Source: a virus. From it: a stretch of 57,815 bases of DNA. Each line of letters begins with the position of its first letter. Position 1 is the stretch's first letter. The notes beneath the pieces are model-generated. The model was not told the DNA's origin and made no database searches. It saw only the letters and a list, made by a program, of their open reading frames with translations. Positions 15,587 to 24,343 of this stretch are shown here, one piece after another. The stretch lies in IMG/VR virus record IMGVR_UViG_3300047564_006062, positions 1 to 57,815 of that record; one strand, written 5' to 3'. The translations under genes were made by a program, and so were the position numbers.

Positions 15587-17090
15587 AAATTTGTTTTAAA
15601 CTTTCAAGTTCGTCTCGCCATTTTGAAAATAACAGAGCCATTCGCATATGGTAAGAATAACCTAATTCTTCGGATAAATCAATAAGCTGGTGCCATCTTT
15701 TATATCGTGATAAGAAATTGTTACCAGGATTTCCAGGAGTGACCCAAAAAAATCTTTCATGGTGATTACTATCTCCTTCGTGTGCCCAATTAAGTGTTGA
15801 TGTAAATTCTTCTTCTTGCATCAAAGGAGTATTTTGATTTAATTGAAACGGTTGTGTAATATTTAATGAAATCATACCGTTGTTATTATAATTCTTGTAT
15901 CTACGTAATAAATTTAGTGTTTCTTTAAAATCATCCTCAGTTTCAGTTGGATATCCAACCATTAAACACCAAGTTTGTCTTATATTGTTTTTGTGTAATT
16001 GTTTGACTCCAAAATCTAAGTCGTCGTTATTGAATTTTTTCCGCATGTGGTATCTAACAGTTTCGCTTCCTGATTCAACACCAACTCCCCATGCTTCGCA
16101 TCCTGCTAATGAGGCTAACCTAAAATCCTCGGCCGGCATTGATTCTTTTTGTCTAAAAATCGCATACCCACTATAGGCAATTTCTCTTGGAATAGTTTCT
16201 GCCAAGATAGTGTTCATTTTTCTGTAGTGAGAGATACTACCATTTATCAAATTATCTGTAAATTCAAAATTTTTAATTCCAGTTGTTCTGTAAGTGGTTA
16301 TTATATCTCTTGCTACATTTGCACCGTCTCGATAAATGTAGTTTGGCCAATAATTGGCAACATCACAAAATGTACATTTTCTTACACATCCTTTACTTGC
16401 AGTAATAGATATAGCCTGTGGATTAAATGTGGCGGCTAATCTATCAGCAGGTGCAAATTCGTCTGTAAGCGTACTATATAAAGAAAAATTATAGTGACTC
16501 CAGTCCGGAGCCGGAATATTATCAAGGTCTTGTTGATTTTGTTTTTTAGAAAAATATATGCCATCATGATTGGATTTAATAGATTCAATTATGGCTGTTT
16601 CGGCATCACCAACTACTATCAAATCTGCCAGACCGTGATCAAAATATTTCTGGTAATGTGGTTTTTTTTCTAAAGAGCAATCAGATTCTATACCTCGTCC
16701 GCCTACAATAATTTTTACATGGGGGAGATATTTTCGGATATAATGAATTAAAAGATAGCTAAAGTTAATACTTTCGTTTGTAAAGATAGACAAACCTAAA
16801 TGAGTTGGGTTATGCTCTAAATTAATTGCCAAAAGTTCTCTTTTTATAAATTTAAATAAATCAATTATCATTCTACGATAATTTAGTTGTTTATCTACAT
16901 ATCCATTTGACAAAAAAATCTTTAAATTACTCCAATAGGGTTTATTATAAAATTCTTGAATAAATTTTATATTTAAATCTAATCCAGCTGAGTCAATGCC
17001 TGCCTGTTGTAGACATTTACTTAATAATGCAGGCGCTACCAAAGGAAAAGCTTCACACCATGGGACGCTTAATATTACAACTTTGGTCAT
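15543..17090 (-). CDS. B12-type radical SAM protein
   Basis: A 515-residue protein with an N-terminal Rossmann-like domain (IIVGGRGIESDCS, LADLIVVGDAETAIIES) as in cobalamin-binding radical SAM enzymes, then the cluster motif C235-x3-C239-x2-C242 in SKGCVRKCTFCDV, followed by GVGVESGSETVRYHMRKKF and LMVGYPTETEDDF typical of the Elp3/MiaB-like core. The classic DxHxxG cobalamin motif is not obvious. Such enzymes often do methylations or C-C rearrangements. The target is unknown; its place immediately before YdcH-like and DpdA genes suggests base or cofactor modification. Confidence 0.85.
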   Translation of the reverse strand: MTKVVILSVPWCEAFPLVAPALLSKCLQQAGIDSAGLDLNIKFIQEFYNKPYWSNLKIFLSNGYVDKQLNYRRMIIDLFKFIKRELLAINLEHNPTHLGLSIFTNESINFSYLLIHYIRKYLPHVKIIVGGRGIESDCSLEKKPHYQKYFDHGLADLIVVGDAETAIIESIKSNHDGIYFSKKQNQQDLDNIPAPDWSHYNFSLYSTLTDEFAPADRLAATFNPQAISITASKGCVRKCTFCDVANYWPNYIYRDGANVARDIITTYRTTGIKNFEFTDNLINGSISHYRKMNTILAETIPREIAYSGYAIFRQKESMPAEDFRLASLAGCEAWGVGVESGSETVRYHMRKKFNNDDLDFGVKQLHKNNIRQTWCLMVGYPTETEDDFKETLNLLRRYKNYNNNGMISLNITQPFQLNQNTPLMQEEEFTSTLNWAHEGDSNHHERFFWVTPGNPGNNFLSRYKRWHQLIDLSEELGYSYHMRMALLFSKWRDELESLKQIYEQSNKKIFFFSRA

Positions 17091-17096
17091 TTAAGA

Positions 17097-17309
17097 TTAT
17101 TGGTCGCCGTAGCCCACTCGTTCATTTTCTTCTTCCCATTGTAATTTATTAAGTCTACTGATTTCATCTTTATAAAGCAATTTTTTCTTTTTTAATTCAG
17201 CAAGATGTTCAACTTCTACTCCTGGATGATTGGTTTGCATTTCGTTAATCTGTTTATCAAGTAAACGATGCATTTCTTCAAGATGTTTGATTTTTCCCTT
17301 ATATGACAT
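17097..17309 (-). CDS. YdcH/DUF465-like small coiled-coil protein
   Basis: A 70-residue helical protein. LEEMHRLLDKQINEMQ, then ELKKKKLLYKDEISRL match the DUF465/YdcH pattern (leading H-x-x-LD-x-I, then LKK-x-KL-x-KDEI). This family is frequent in proteobacteria and unassigned. The stop is just before dpdA's stop-distal junction, so it lies between the B12 radical SAM gene and dpdA with very short gaps. Confidence 0.7.
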   Translation of the reverse strand: MSYKGKIKHLEEMHRLLDKQINEMQTNHPGVEVEHLAELKKKKLLYKDEISRLNKLQWEEENERVGYGDQ

Positions 17310-18875
17310 TTAGGTCTCCTCAAATAAATTAGGCAATAAAATTGGTTTTGGTTGTTCTTTTTTAACTTTATCCACTTTAACTGATCCTTCTATCTCTAAG
17401 TGATGATTTGCCATTGTGAAAGAATTAGTAGTTTTTTCTCCTTTGAAACCTCTTGTGCCGACAATCTGTTCCCAATAACCTTTTGGTCTGGCATATTTGT
17501 CGGCATTGACTATATCTAATGCAGTTTGCTTTGTTGGCGCTGCAAATATACGTTCTACGATATCTTCAAAATATTCTGCTTCAATATGATCATGTCGCAT
17601 CATGGCAGGATGAAATCCAGCATCAAATTCTCTGTTGGCTCGTTGAACTGCTTCTATGTGGGTCCAAACATTATGCCCCATGAGCAGCATGTAACTAAAA
17701 CTATCCCAGCTGGTTCGACCTTCTTTGCCATTCTTGTTCAGATCTCCAGGTTTGTAAACACACACATCCTTCATCATCATATTTTTACTAATAGGACTTT
17801 CATCAAAAATATCAATAAGTCCATCTGCCAGCACAGCTTGGCCATATAGTCTGGTATCAGTAGCATATTTTTTATCATCTACTATAGGGCTCATACGGTA
17901 GCACCATTTACCATTGTGAGGTAAATCGATGTGGTGGTAAACTTGACCGTTGGCAGTAGCCAGAAAAGGACTTGCACAATCAAATGAAATGGTAAATTTT
18001 GGATTGACATATTTACGTACTGACCGCTGTATTACAGTAAGCAACACTGCCCATTCAAGTTTACTTGTGCCTAAAAAGTGCATCCAATCATGCACTCCTT
18101 CTTGTAACAGGTTGTCATATCTAAGTTCTACCAATCGTTTTAGAACAAGATGAACATCACACATGTTCTGTCCGCCCATGGCCCACCCATCAAAGTGTGT
18201 GTCTGGGTATTTATTAGGATCACAAAACTCTTTCATTTCTTGATACCACTCGTCGGCTGATGTATGATTATCGCCTTGCAGCACGTTTAAAAATCTTGCT
18301 CCGCCATTGTTCTTACCTTTGCGATGCTGCATAAAATATTGATTATTGTATTTGGTTGCAGCAACGGCTTCGTGTAATGTAGTTATTCCACATGCGATAC
18401 TTGCCTTTTTGTCGTGAATTACCCAAGTTGGAATATCTAAAATCATTCCATAGTCTGCAATACCATCCAACCATTTAAGTACTAATTCTCTTTTCTTTTG
18501 TGCCCGAGGACATCCTGAGTTGGCTTTCCAGTCGCCCTCCCACAAGCCTTTGGCAATTTGGAACCCGCCAGAGTCACCTAACATAAAAGTACCTGGTTCT
18601 CGCTTACGAACCATATCTTCCGAAGGGTCTTCTTTGGTTAGATCAAGGTTGGCGTGTCCTCCGGAGTAAAGACTCCATCGGTACGGAAAGAGAGCGTGAT
18701 GGCTGTTAAGCCAGTTGAATTGCTCCATGTCTTGTAATGCCTGCGGCATACGAGCAGGATCAACATAGTCATTGTTAACACGTTGTTTTCCTATAAAAGT
18801 TGCATAGAATCCAGATATAGCAGGCAAAAACACTGCATAGTCATTTTGTTTGGCTGTAAGATTGTCTTGAGTCAT
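17310..18875 (-). CDS. dpdA: DpdA: TGT-like DNA deazaguanine transglycosylase
   Basis: A 521-residue protein related to tRNA-guanine transglycosylase. DSGGFQIAKG (101-110) holds the acidic residue corresponding to the TGT base-binding/catalytic Asp; LNVLQGD (196-202), GWAMGGQN (230-237) and ISFDCASPFLATANG (296-310) follow, with D299 at the nucleophile position. Phage DpdA proteins exchange guanine in DNA for a 7-deazaguanine made by FolE, QueD and QueE. The classical tRNA zinc site is not apparent. The start overlaps the sulfotransferase gene by 35 bases; the next Met is too far inside. It is the key effector of the modification system. Confidence 0.85.
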   Translation of the reverse strand: MTQDNLTAKQNDYAVFLPAISGFYATFIGKQRVNNDYVDPARMPQALQDMEQFNWLNSHHALFPYRWSLYSGGHANLDLTKEDPSEDMVRKREPGTFMLGDSGGFQIAKGLWEGDWKANSGCPRAQKKRELVLKWLDGIADYGMILDIPTWVIHDKKASIACGITTLHEAVAATKYNNQYFMQHRKGKNNGGARFLNVLQGDNHTSADEWYQEMKEFCDPNKYPDTHFDGWAMGGQNMCDVHLVLKRLVELRYDNLLQEGVHDWMHFLGTSKLEWAVLLTVIQRSVRKYVNPKFTISFDCASPFLATANGQVYHHIDLPHNGKWCYRMSPIVDDKKYATDTRLYGQAVLADGLIDIFDESPISKNMMMKDVCVYKPGDLNKNGKEGRTSWDSFSYMLLMGHNVWTHIEAVQRANREFDAGFHPAMMRHDHIEAEYFEDIVERIFAAPTKQTALDIVNADKYARPKGYWEQIVGTRGFKGEKTTNSFTMANHHLEIEGSVKVDKVKKEQPKPILLPNLFEET

Positions 18876-19506
18876 AGAAGTTTACAGAGTTTATTAAGTC
18901 GTAATCTCTGAGAAAGTAGGATTTAATTCTATTATAATATGTTTTGTTATTGTATACAAGCTTCTTGAAATAAGCAACTAAGTTCTGATTATCAAACTGC
19001 GATGCACTTGTATTCACATAAGGCCTATTGGCGAATTTAAATTTATAATCAAAATAACTATCAAGATTTTGATTGAGATTTGCATCACAATAAAAAAATA
19101 CACCATCTTTAAGATCAAATGGTTCTAAAAACCATGATTGCTGTTCAGTATGATCATCAAATACTATTTGATCAAAAATCAAACGATCGACTAATTCATT
19201 ACTTTGTTCAAGATAATGTGTACTACCAAAATTTTCACCTAAGATGTTGGTTGTGATATGTTGCGCTATTCCCGTAATCCATCTTTCAACCGGATCACGT
19301 AATATTACTATGTAGTTTTCTATATCCATAGTCATTCCAAGATGCATGTGTTTCCAACCGGTATCTTTAAACACTTCCCTTAAAAAACTACTTGCATTTT
19401 TTGGAATGTTAATATAGCACTGTTTAAGTTCACTGTGATACATACACGTACCAGTTACGTAACCTCTTCGGGTCCAATAATTATTACGTAACGGATGTAC
19501 TATCAC
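18841..19506 (-). CDS. Sulfotransferase family protein
   Basis: A 221-residue protein with the PAPS-binding signatures of the sulfotransferase family: CYINIPKNASSFLREVF (30-46, P-loop-like) and IVILRDPVERWITGI (66-80). It would transfer sulfate from PAPS to a hydroxyl or amine, often on a glycan. The C-terminal half is Tyr/Asn/Phe-rich and less conserved. Its substrate is unknown. The start codon overlaps the gene 45 stop, so it is expressed after the clamp gene. Confidence 0.82.
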   Translation of the reverse strand: MIVHPLRNNYWTRRGYVTGTCMYHSELKQCYINIPKNASSFLREVFKDTGWKHMHLGMTMDIENYIVILRDPVERWITGIAQHITTNILGENFGSTHYLEQSNELVDRLIFDQIVFDDHTEQQSWFLEPFDLKDGVFFYCDANLNQNLDSYFDYKFKFANRPYVNTSASQFDNQNLVAYFKKLVYNNKTYYNRIKSYFLRDYDLINSVNFYDSRQSYSQTK

Positions 19507-20225
19507 TTAGTCTGTGCTGGCAAAATATAATTGTAGATCGCAAGACCTGAATCAACAGTGATTTGTGCAGCACCTTCGTCACTGAAACGAATCATTTTAT
19601 CTCCTGGTAGACTTAAAATACTAATTACCGCAGCTACCGGCCAATTCCATGCTTTGGTTAGCGATCCTGCTACATCGTGTGCAAACACAAAATTACCAGC
19701 ATGACTACTATGATCACCAAAATAAAATATCAAGTTGTTGTTTTCAATTTTGGCAATAAAAGTTGTTTCTTCGCTGTTTGCTTGTGCTTGAAATTTTAAT
19801 CTTTGAATGGCAGCTACACTTGGTTCAATTTCTACTCCCCACTTGACACCTTTGAATTTTACGGTCTTTAATTTATCGTTAACTACATTGGCAGTCATCA
19901 GTCGATAATCATTTTTAAAATCACCATTTTTATTTTTAAATGAAATTCCGTCAGGTTCGCCATCATTCTTTTGAGTCATTACAATAGAGGCATCTTCTTT
20001 GTATTCAGGAATGTTGAGAATGGTATTCAGTTTACCCAAGTTTGGCATGCCAAATGTGCCAATGAATTCTGGAACAGGATTGTGAAATTGAGCCTGAATA
20101 ATGGCAATTCTATCTTCGCTAACTGCATCAATAGTTGTTGTAGAGTCTGTGCCGGTAATTTTAATCAAATCAATAAAACCAAGACCGTGAGTGTGTTGTA
20201 CGATATCGTGTAAATAATCTTTCAT
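19503..20225 (-). CDS. 45: Sliding clamp gp45
   Basis: The 240-residue processivity factor of the T4-like replisome: it forms a ring that tethers gp43 and, in T4, activates late transcription. The start MKDYLHDIVQHTHGLGF at 20223-20225 has GGAGA six bases upstream; an upstream TTG would give five extra residues. Typical clamp segments are FIGTFGMPNLGKLNTIL, IAKIENNNLIFYFGD and the late VISILSLPGDKMIRFSDEGAAQI. A strong sigma70-like promoter lies directly upstream. Confidence 0.93.
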   Translation of the reverse strand: MKDYLHDIVQHTHGLGFIDLIKITGTDSTTTIDAVSEDRIAIIQAQFHNPVPEFIGTFGMPNLGKLNTILNIPEYKEDASIVMTQKNDGEPDGISFKNKNGDFKNDYRLMTANVVNDKLKTVKFKGVKWGVEIEPSVAAIQRLKFQAQANSEETTFIAKIENNNLIFYFGDHSSHAGNFVFAHDVAGSLTKAWNWPVAAVISILSLPGDKMIRFSDEGAAQITVDSGLAIYNYILPAQTK

Positions 20226-20248
20226 GTGTTTCTCCAATAATAGTTGTT

Positions 20249-20277
20249 AATATAACAAATCTATTTAGATTTGTCAA
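20249..20277 (-). promoter_or_regulatory. Sigma70-like early promoter of gene 45
   Basis: Minus strand: -35 TTGACA (20272-20277), 17-base spacer, -10 TATATT (20249-20254), then a leader of about 20 bases with GGAGA before the ATG. The spacer and the edge of the -35 box form a 20-base palindrome, listed separately. Confidence 0.82.
20255..20274. repeat. Palindrome in the gene 45 promoter (operator-like)
   Basis: ACAAATCT-ATTT-AGATTTGT: perfect 8-base arms around four bases, placed exactly between the -10 and -35 boxes. Its position suits a dimeric DNA-binding repressor; it could also be a weak hairpin. Confidence 0.6.
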
Positions 20278-21230
20278 TGGTTGATATTTTTTATTTCGCC
20301 AAGTGCCTGTGAAGCTTTGATAGTTTTCAGTTCGCCGGGTTTTCTAAATTCTACCCAGGATATGTTTGGATCGTAATCGCGATGATCAATCAACTCAAAT
20401 CCAATACTTTCACACATGGGTACCAACATGCTTCGAGGCACGTAACTCATGAAGCAACTTTCGGCATAGGCCGCTCCAACACCGATGTCGGAGTTATTGT
20501 AAGTAAAAAGAATTACTCCGCCTGGTCGTAACCATTGATACGCAGATAGCATCCACTGCTTGATACTATCAAAACTTAAATAGTTAAAAAAATTGTAGCT
20601 AAAAATAAAGTTAAATTGATTAAAAGGCAAATTGTCAATTTTATTATCTTTAATCAAATATTTCCTCACACGCGATTTGTATTGATCGTGATAATGTTCT
20701 ACAGCTGATGCCAAAAATTCTTGATGTACGTCAGCAATGTAGAGTGGATCACTGGCAATTAAATATTGAGTGTATTCACCATCTCTGCAACCAATTTCAA
20801 GAGCAGGGTATTTAAAGTTACTGTGTAAATATATTCTACTTAGTAAGTGTTTATCAGGGCTGTCGTCGATGTCCATTCTAATACGACGCCAGTGTCTATA
20901 GTTTCTGATGTTTTGTGGTAACATGTCGTTATCAGGAAAACTCATTTCAAGATCATAGTTTTTTTCAAAAAATTTAGAACTTAATTCTGTTATCTTTTTT
21001 TGTATTTCGTCTAACAATATTTTGGCATCAATTAACGGGGTAGATAAATCTTTTTGAATCTGATCATATTTACTAATAATGTTGTCTATGGATTTTTGAT
21101 ATTCTTCATTTACACCATATGAAACTGTTTTAAGATTTTGTTTGTTTTTTTCGATAACAGAAGCCATAGACTCTAAATCAATCGCTGTTTGTAAGCTGTT
21201 TCTGAAATTGATAAGTTCATGTAACTTCAT
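20274..21230 (-). CDS. SAM-dependent methyltransferase with coiled-coil N-terminus
   Basis: A 318-residue protein. Residues 1-90 are charged helices (coiled coil). A class I methyltransferase domain follows: ALEIGCRDGEYTQYLI (motif I, near 150), YIADVHQEFLASAVEHY, FIFSYNFFNYL and LRPGGVILFTYN. The first 90 residues may mediate oligomerisation or substrate binding. The target (small molecule, protein, nucleic acid) cannot be told. It lies between genes 43 and 45, with a late-type motif upstream. Confidence 0.8.
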   Translation of the reverse strand: MKLHELINFRNSLQTAIDLESMASVIEKNKQNLKTVSYGVNEEYQKSIDNIISKYDQIQKDLSTPLIDAKILLDEIQKKITELSSKFFEKNYDLEMSFPDNDMLPQNIRNYRHWRRIRMDIDDSPDKHLLSRIYLHSNFKYPALEIGCRDGEYTQYLIASDPLYIADVHQEFLASAVEHYHDQYKSRVRKYLIKDNKIDNLPFNQFNFIFSYNFFNYLSFDSIKQWMLSAYQWLRPGGVILFTYNNSDIGVGAAYAESCFMSYVPRSMLVPMCESIGFELIDHRDYDPNISWVEFRKPGELKTIKASQALGEIKNINH

Positions 21231-21246
21231 TGATTATCACCATTTT

Positions 21247-21258
21247 GGATATTTATTC
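21247..21258 (-). promoter_or_regulatory. T4-late-type motif overlapping the gene 43 stop
   Basis: GAATAAATATCC on the minus strand includes the TAA stop of gene 43 (21253-21255) and lies 17-28 bases before the methyltransferase ATG. It fits the recurring (N)TAAATA pattern of the window. Confidence 0.4.
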
Positions 21259-23913
21259 AAAGGTGAATAGCGTATCAAAAGTTGTTTTAATATCTGTATG
21301 ATTTGGAATGTCCCACTCCAATACCCCTAACAAGTTTTCTACTTTTTGGTCAACAATAGTGGCCTCCATTTCTGAATCATCAAATGGCAATTCTTTGAAC
21401 CATGCAGGAATATGACTTTCGTCTGTGGGATATCCTACGCTTGTGTACCCCAGTGGATTATCTTTAAGCTTGCACACAATAGTTTTCATGCCGTCCACAA
21501 TAGCCATACTGTAGTTGTCGCCATGCATACGACGCAAGTTATTCCAATTCATTGCAGCTCGTACATGACCGGGCATATTTGCACGACCCAGTCGTTCTTC
21601 TTCCTTGGTGTACTTTGTTAAATTGTTGACCCGCTTGGGTGTTCCTTTTTCCCATGCCGGTCTATCCTGAAAAGACAATTTAAATTCACGTACTTTGTCA
21701 TATATATGTTCTTGTCCTGATCCGGTCAGTACATCATGTAACAATTCGCTCAAAAAATCTTGCACAACTTTAGGAGTATCAGAACGCTTGAGATCGAGAC
21801 CCATGGCCTTGACTTTGCCTGGCTTACCATGTGTATCCAGTCTATTGCCTTCGAGATCGTAAATCAACACAGCATAGCGTTTTTTCTTTATGAATAATCC
21901 CTTAGAAGCAACAAGTTCCCGTCCTCCTTTGATGAGCGTACCCATTGATCTTGGTACATGACAAGCTCGCTCCATAAAGGCAGGAAAGGAATCATTGACT
22001 TGATCCGCGATGCTATCATATAGTTGGGCACAGATGTCTTTGTTCCATTCCATTCTACCCGCTTCAACCTCGCTTCTAACTGCAGACCAAGCTGTGAAAT
22101 AGCATGAGTCAGTGTCACCATAGATGATGGATTTGCCGACATGATCGTATTCTCCGAATATGCACTCATTGATATACGCATCCATGTGTCGGGCAATAAT
22201 GCGCCCGGTGAGAGTAGTACTTTGACCAATTCTTTTGTCGAAAAATCTACAACCTGGATTGAGAATTGCTCCGTAGAGACTGTTAAGATTAATCTTTTTG
22301 ACCAACTGTCTCTTATCCCAGAAAGCCTTGTCCTCATCAGTAGTTGCTTCTTTTTTCTTTGCTTGCAGTTCCTTGCGTTCTGCATACCACCTTTCTAACA
22401 GTCCAGGCACAACAGCCTTTTGTTCATAGCTAAAAATTGTACCATTGGCACTTATCATCCAAGGTTGATTGCTATCAAATACCATACGCCAAATGTCAGC
22501 TGCACTCATGACATCACTGCCGCCGGCTTCCCAGTCGATGGTAATTTCTGTTCCGGGTTCGCCGTTCATCACAGCAGTATATTCAAGACTACCAAACATG
22601 TTTTCCCAGGCATCTGCAAAGCTACTGCCCGAGGCCATTTTGTCTTGAATATATCTGTCGGTCATTATCGGTCTGAGTTGTCCAATAATCGACTCTTGTG
22701 CCATGTTAAGAGCGCGGATTGCTGACGGGTAGAGCGAGTTGATGTCAATTGCGCCGATCCAGTCGTGCATGCCTTTCTTGGGGAAAGCAACATAGGCACC
22801 TGCTGCTTGTGTGTCTCCTTGGTCATCTCTTCCTTTCCTATTAGGTACAACCATACCTCGTTGATGTGCTTCATTAATAATCGCCTGCTCGGTTACAGCT
22901 ACCGCTCCCATTGTAGTAGGAAGCAATACAGTATTATCATGTGCCAGTTCATTGGCCAAATCTAAAAATCTTAATTTCTTATCCAATTTGGCAACAAGCA
23001 TGGTATCCTGCCTGTTGTAATCAATGAACTTAGGAAAGTCTTTGTTGTATAGTTGATCCAGCGTACCTTCATATTGTGTTTTACGCTCATCGAGTTCGTA
23101 TTCGCCAATGGCATCCAGACTATAGCTGTGTCGTTCTTCATAAGTGTATTTGCGATACAGTTGCATATAGTCCATATGCACTCGGCCAATCAAGTCGAAA
23201 GTCAAGTTTTCTGCACCAAAGCGTTCAAATGTTCTTTGCTTGGGCAGTTGCCCCCAAAGACAAAATCTACGTGTATCGTCTTTGCTTAATACTTTAGTAA
23301 TACGCATGACCATGTAAGGAATATCAAAACCCTCTGAGTTCCAACCGCTTAGTATGTCTGCGTCGTCGATTATGTCAAGGAAAGTGTTAAGTAGATCTTC
23401 TTCGCGTTCAAACAAGAAACAGTTATCATATTGATTGCAAATTTCTTGTGCAGTCTCCCAACTATAACTTTTTGGAGGGACAACAAGCGTGACCATTTTG
23501 TCCATCCAGTCAAGATAGACACTAATAGCAGTAATTGGATTAAATGGATCTTCAGGTCGACTAAAGCCCCTTACTGGATCAAAGTCAACCTCAATATCGA
23601 AAAACGCAGTATGTAACTGGGGAGATGTTGCCCCCAGATAGTTTTCTTCGAGACAGCGAAATACCGGATTAATATCCGACTCCCAAAGTCGTTTGTTAGA
23701 ATTGATACGTAGTTCTTTTTGAAATTCTTTCTGCGAACGACTCGAAAACCTGCTAACAGGAGTACCATACACAGTACGAAATTTACCACGCGGGTCATCG
23801 TAGTAAAAGATATAGGTCGCGGGATATTCCTTGTATACACGTTCACTACCGACACGTTCAACAATGTGAATACGATCCTGACCCCGGTCATATAATGCAT
23901 CAACATAACTCAT
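21253..23913 (-). CDS. 43: DNA polymerase gp43 (family B)
   Basis: The 886-residue replicative polymerase, close to T4 gp43 (898). The 3'-5' exonuclease is seen in AFFDIEVDFD (near 106) and ILSGWNSEGFDIPYM (near 188). The polymerase motifs are DINSLYPSAIRALNM (near 391), KKINLNSLYGA (near 540) and IIYGDTDSCYF (near 597), followed by KKRYA. The C-terminus (ATIVDQKVENLLGVL, then TLFTFE) ends with a likely clamp-binding tail. The start ATG is six bases after a TAAAAT -10 box with no Shine-Dalgarno, so the mRNA is probably leaderless. Confidence 0.97.
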   Translation of the reverse strand: MSYVDALYDRGQDRIHIVERVGSERVYKEYPATYIFYYDDPRGKFRTVYGTPVSRFSSRSQKEFQKELRINSNKRLWESDINPVFRCLEENYLGATSPQLHTAFFDIEVDFDPVRGFSRPEDPFNPITAISVYLDWMDKMVTLVVPPKSYSWETAQEICNQYDNCFLFEREEDLLNTFLDIIDDADILSGWNSEGFDIPYMVMRITKVLSKDDTRRFCLWGQLPKQRTFERFGAENLTFDLIGRVHMDYMQLYRKYTYEERHSYSLDAIGEYELDERKTQYEGTLDQLYNKDFPKFIDYNRQDTMLVAKLDKKLRFLDLANELAHDNTVLLPTTMGAVAVTEQAIINEAHQRGMVVPNRKGRDDQGDTQAAGAYVAFPKKGMHDWIGAIDINSLYPSAIRALNMAQESIIGQLRPIMTDRYIQDKMASGSSFADAWENMFGSLEYTAVMNGEPGTEITIDWEAGGSDVMSAADIWRMVFDSNQPWMISANGTIFSYEQKAVVPGLLERWYAERKELQAKKKEATTDEDKAFWDKRQLVKKINLNSLYGAILNPGCRFFDKRIGQSTTLTGRIIARHMDAYINECIFGEYDHVGKSIIYGDTDSCYFTAWSAVRSEVEAGRMEWNKDICAQLYDSIADQVNDSFPAFMERACHVPRSMGTLIKGGRELVASKGLFIKKKRYAVLIYDLEGNRLDTHGKPGKVKAMGLDLKRSDTPKVVQDFLSELLHDVLTGSGQEHIYDKVREFKLSFQDRPAWEKGTPKRVNNLTKYTKEEERLGRANMPGHVRAAMNWNNLRRMHGDNYSMAIVDGMKTIVCKLKDNPLGYTSVGYPTDESHIPAWFKELPFDDSEMEATIVDQKVENLLGVLEWDIPNHTDIKTTFDTLFTFE

Positions 23914-23919
23914 GTGTGT

Positions 23920-23948
23920 ATTTTATTTTTTATAAAAAAGTAAGTCAA
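23920..23948 (-). promoter_or_regulatory. Sigma70-like early promoter of gene 43
   Basis: Minus strand: -35 TTGACT (23943-23948), 17-base A/T-rich spacer, -10 TAAAAT (23920-23925), six bases (ACACAC), then the ATG of gene 43. The predicted +1 is about the start codon. The promoter lies inside the end of the preceding 44-residue gene. Confidence 0.7.
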
Positions 23949-24057
23949 TTATTTGCTCGCAAACAATTGCAAATCGTAGCGCCAACCACATTAAACCAGC
24001 AATAAACACACCCATACCTATCCAATAGCCAAGTATAGATAAAAAGATATTAAGCAT
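23923..24057 (-). CDS. Tiny single-pass membrane protein
   Basis: A 44-residue frame from the ATG at 24055-24057, which overlaps the stop of the upstream membrane-protein gene by eight bases. It has one hydrophobic helix (MLNIFLSILGYWIGMGVFIAGLMW) and a short polar tail ending in Lys-Lys. Coupled translation with the neighbour supports it as a real gene. Function unknown. Confidence 0.6.
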   Translation of the reverse strand: MLNIFLSILGYWIGMGVFIAGLMWLALRFAIVCEQIIDLLFYKK

Positions 24058-24343
24058 TGGCAAGTATTCTTATATAACCTAAAGCGTCAATGGTAGTAAG
24101 CAAGAGGTAGTTAGCCAGCATGCCAAAACTACCACGACTATAAGCTGCCCAACTATAGATAGCGCAGCCAGTGATCCACATAGGGTAAAGAACCATGAAG
24201 GGAGGGTCTGGTACGGTGACAGCCATGATAACGCTACACCCAAGACTAATAGCCCAAGCAACCAGCTCGGCAATAAAGCGCAAAGGATGACTACGCCAAT
24301 CATCTCGTACCCAAGTAGCTATTCCAGATACAGAATCTATCAA
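24050..24343 (-). CDS. Conserved phage membrane protein
   Basis: A 97-residue protein with about three membrane helices. The N-terminus TWVRDDWRSHPLRFIAELVAW leads into IMAVTVPDPPFMVLYPMWITG and a SWAAYSRGSFGMLANYLLLT segment. Its composition (Trp-rich loops, Arg in a turn) looks strongly constrained, as expected of a T4-like core accessory gene. It overlaps the DsbA-like gene by four bases. Function unknown. Confidence 0.78.
   Translation of the reverse strand: MIDSVSGIATWVRDDWRSHPLRFIAELVAWAISLGCSVIMAVTVPDPPFMVLYPMWITGCAIYSWAAYSRGSFGMLANYLLLTTIDALGYIRILANA

Noticed and set aside
21888-22385. 165-codon minus frame inside gene 43
   Set aside because: It is in another frame of the polymerase gene with no independent start signals.
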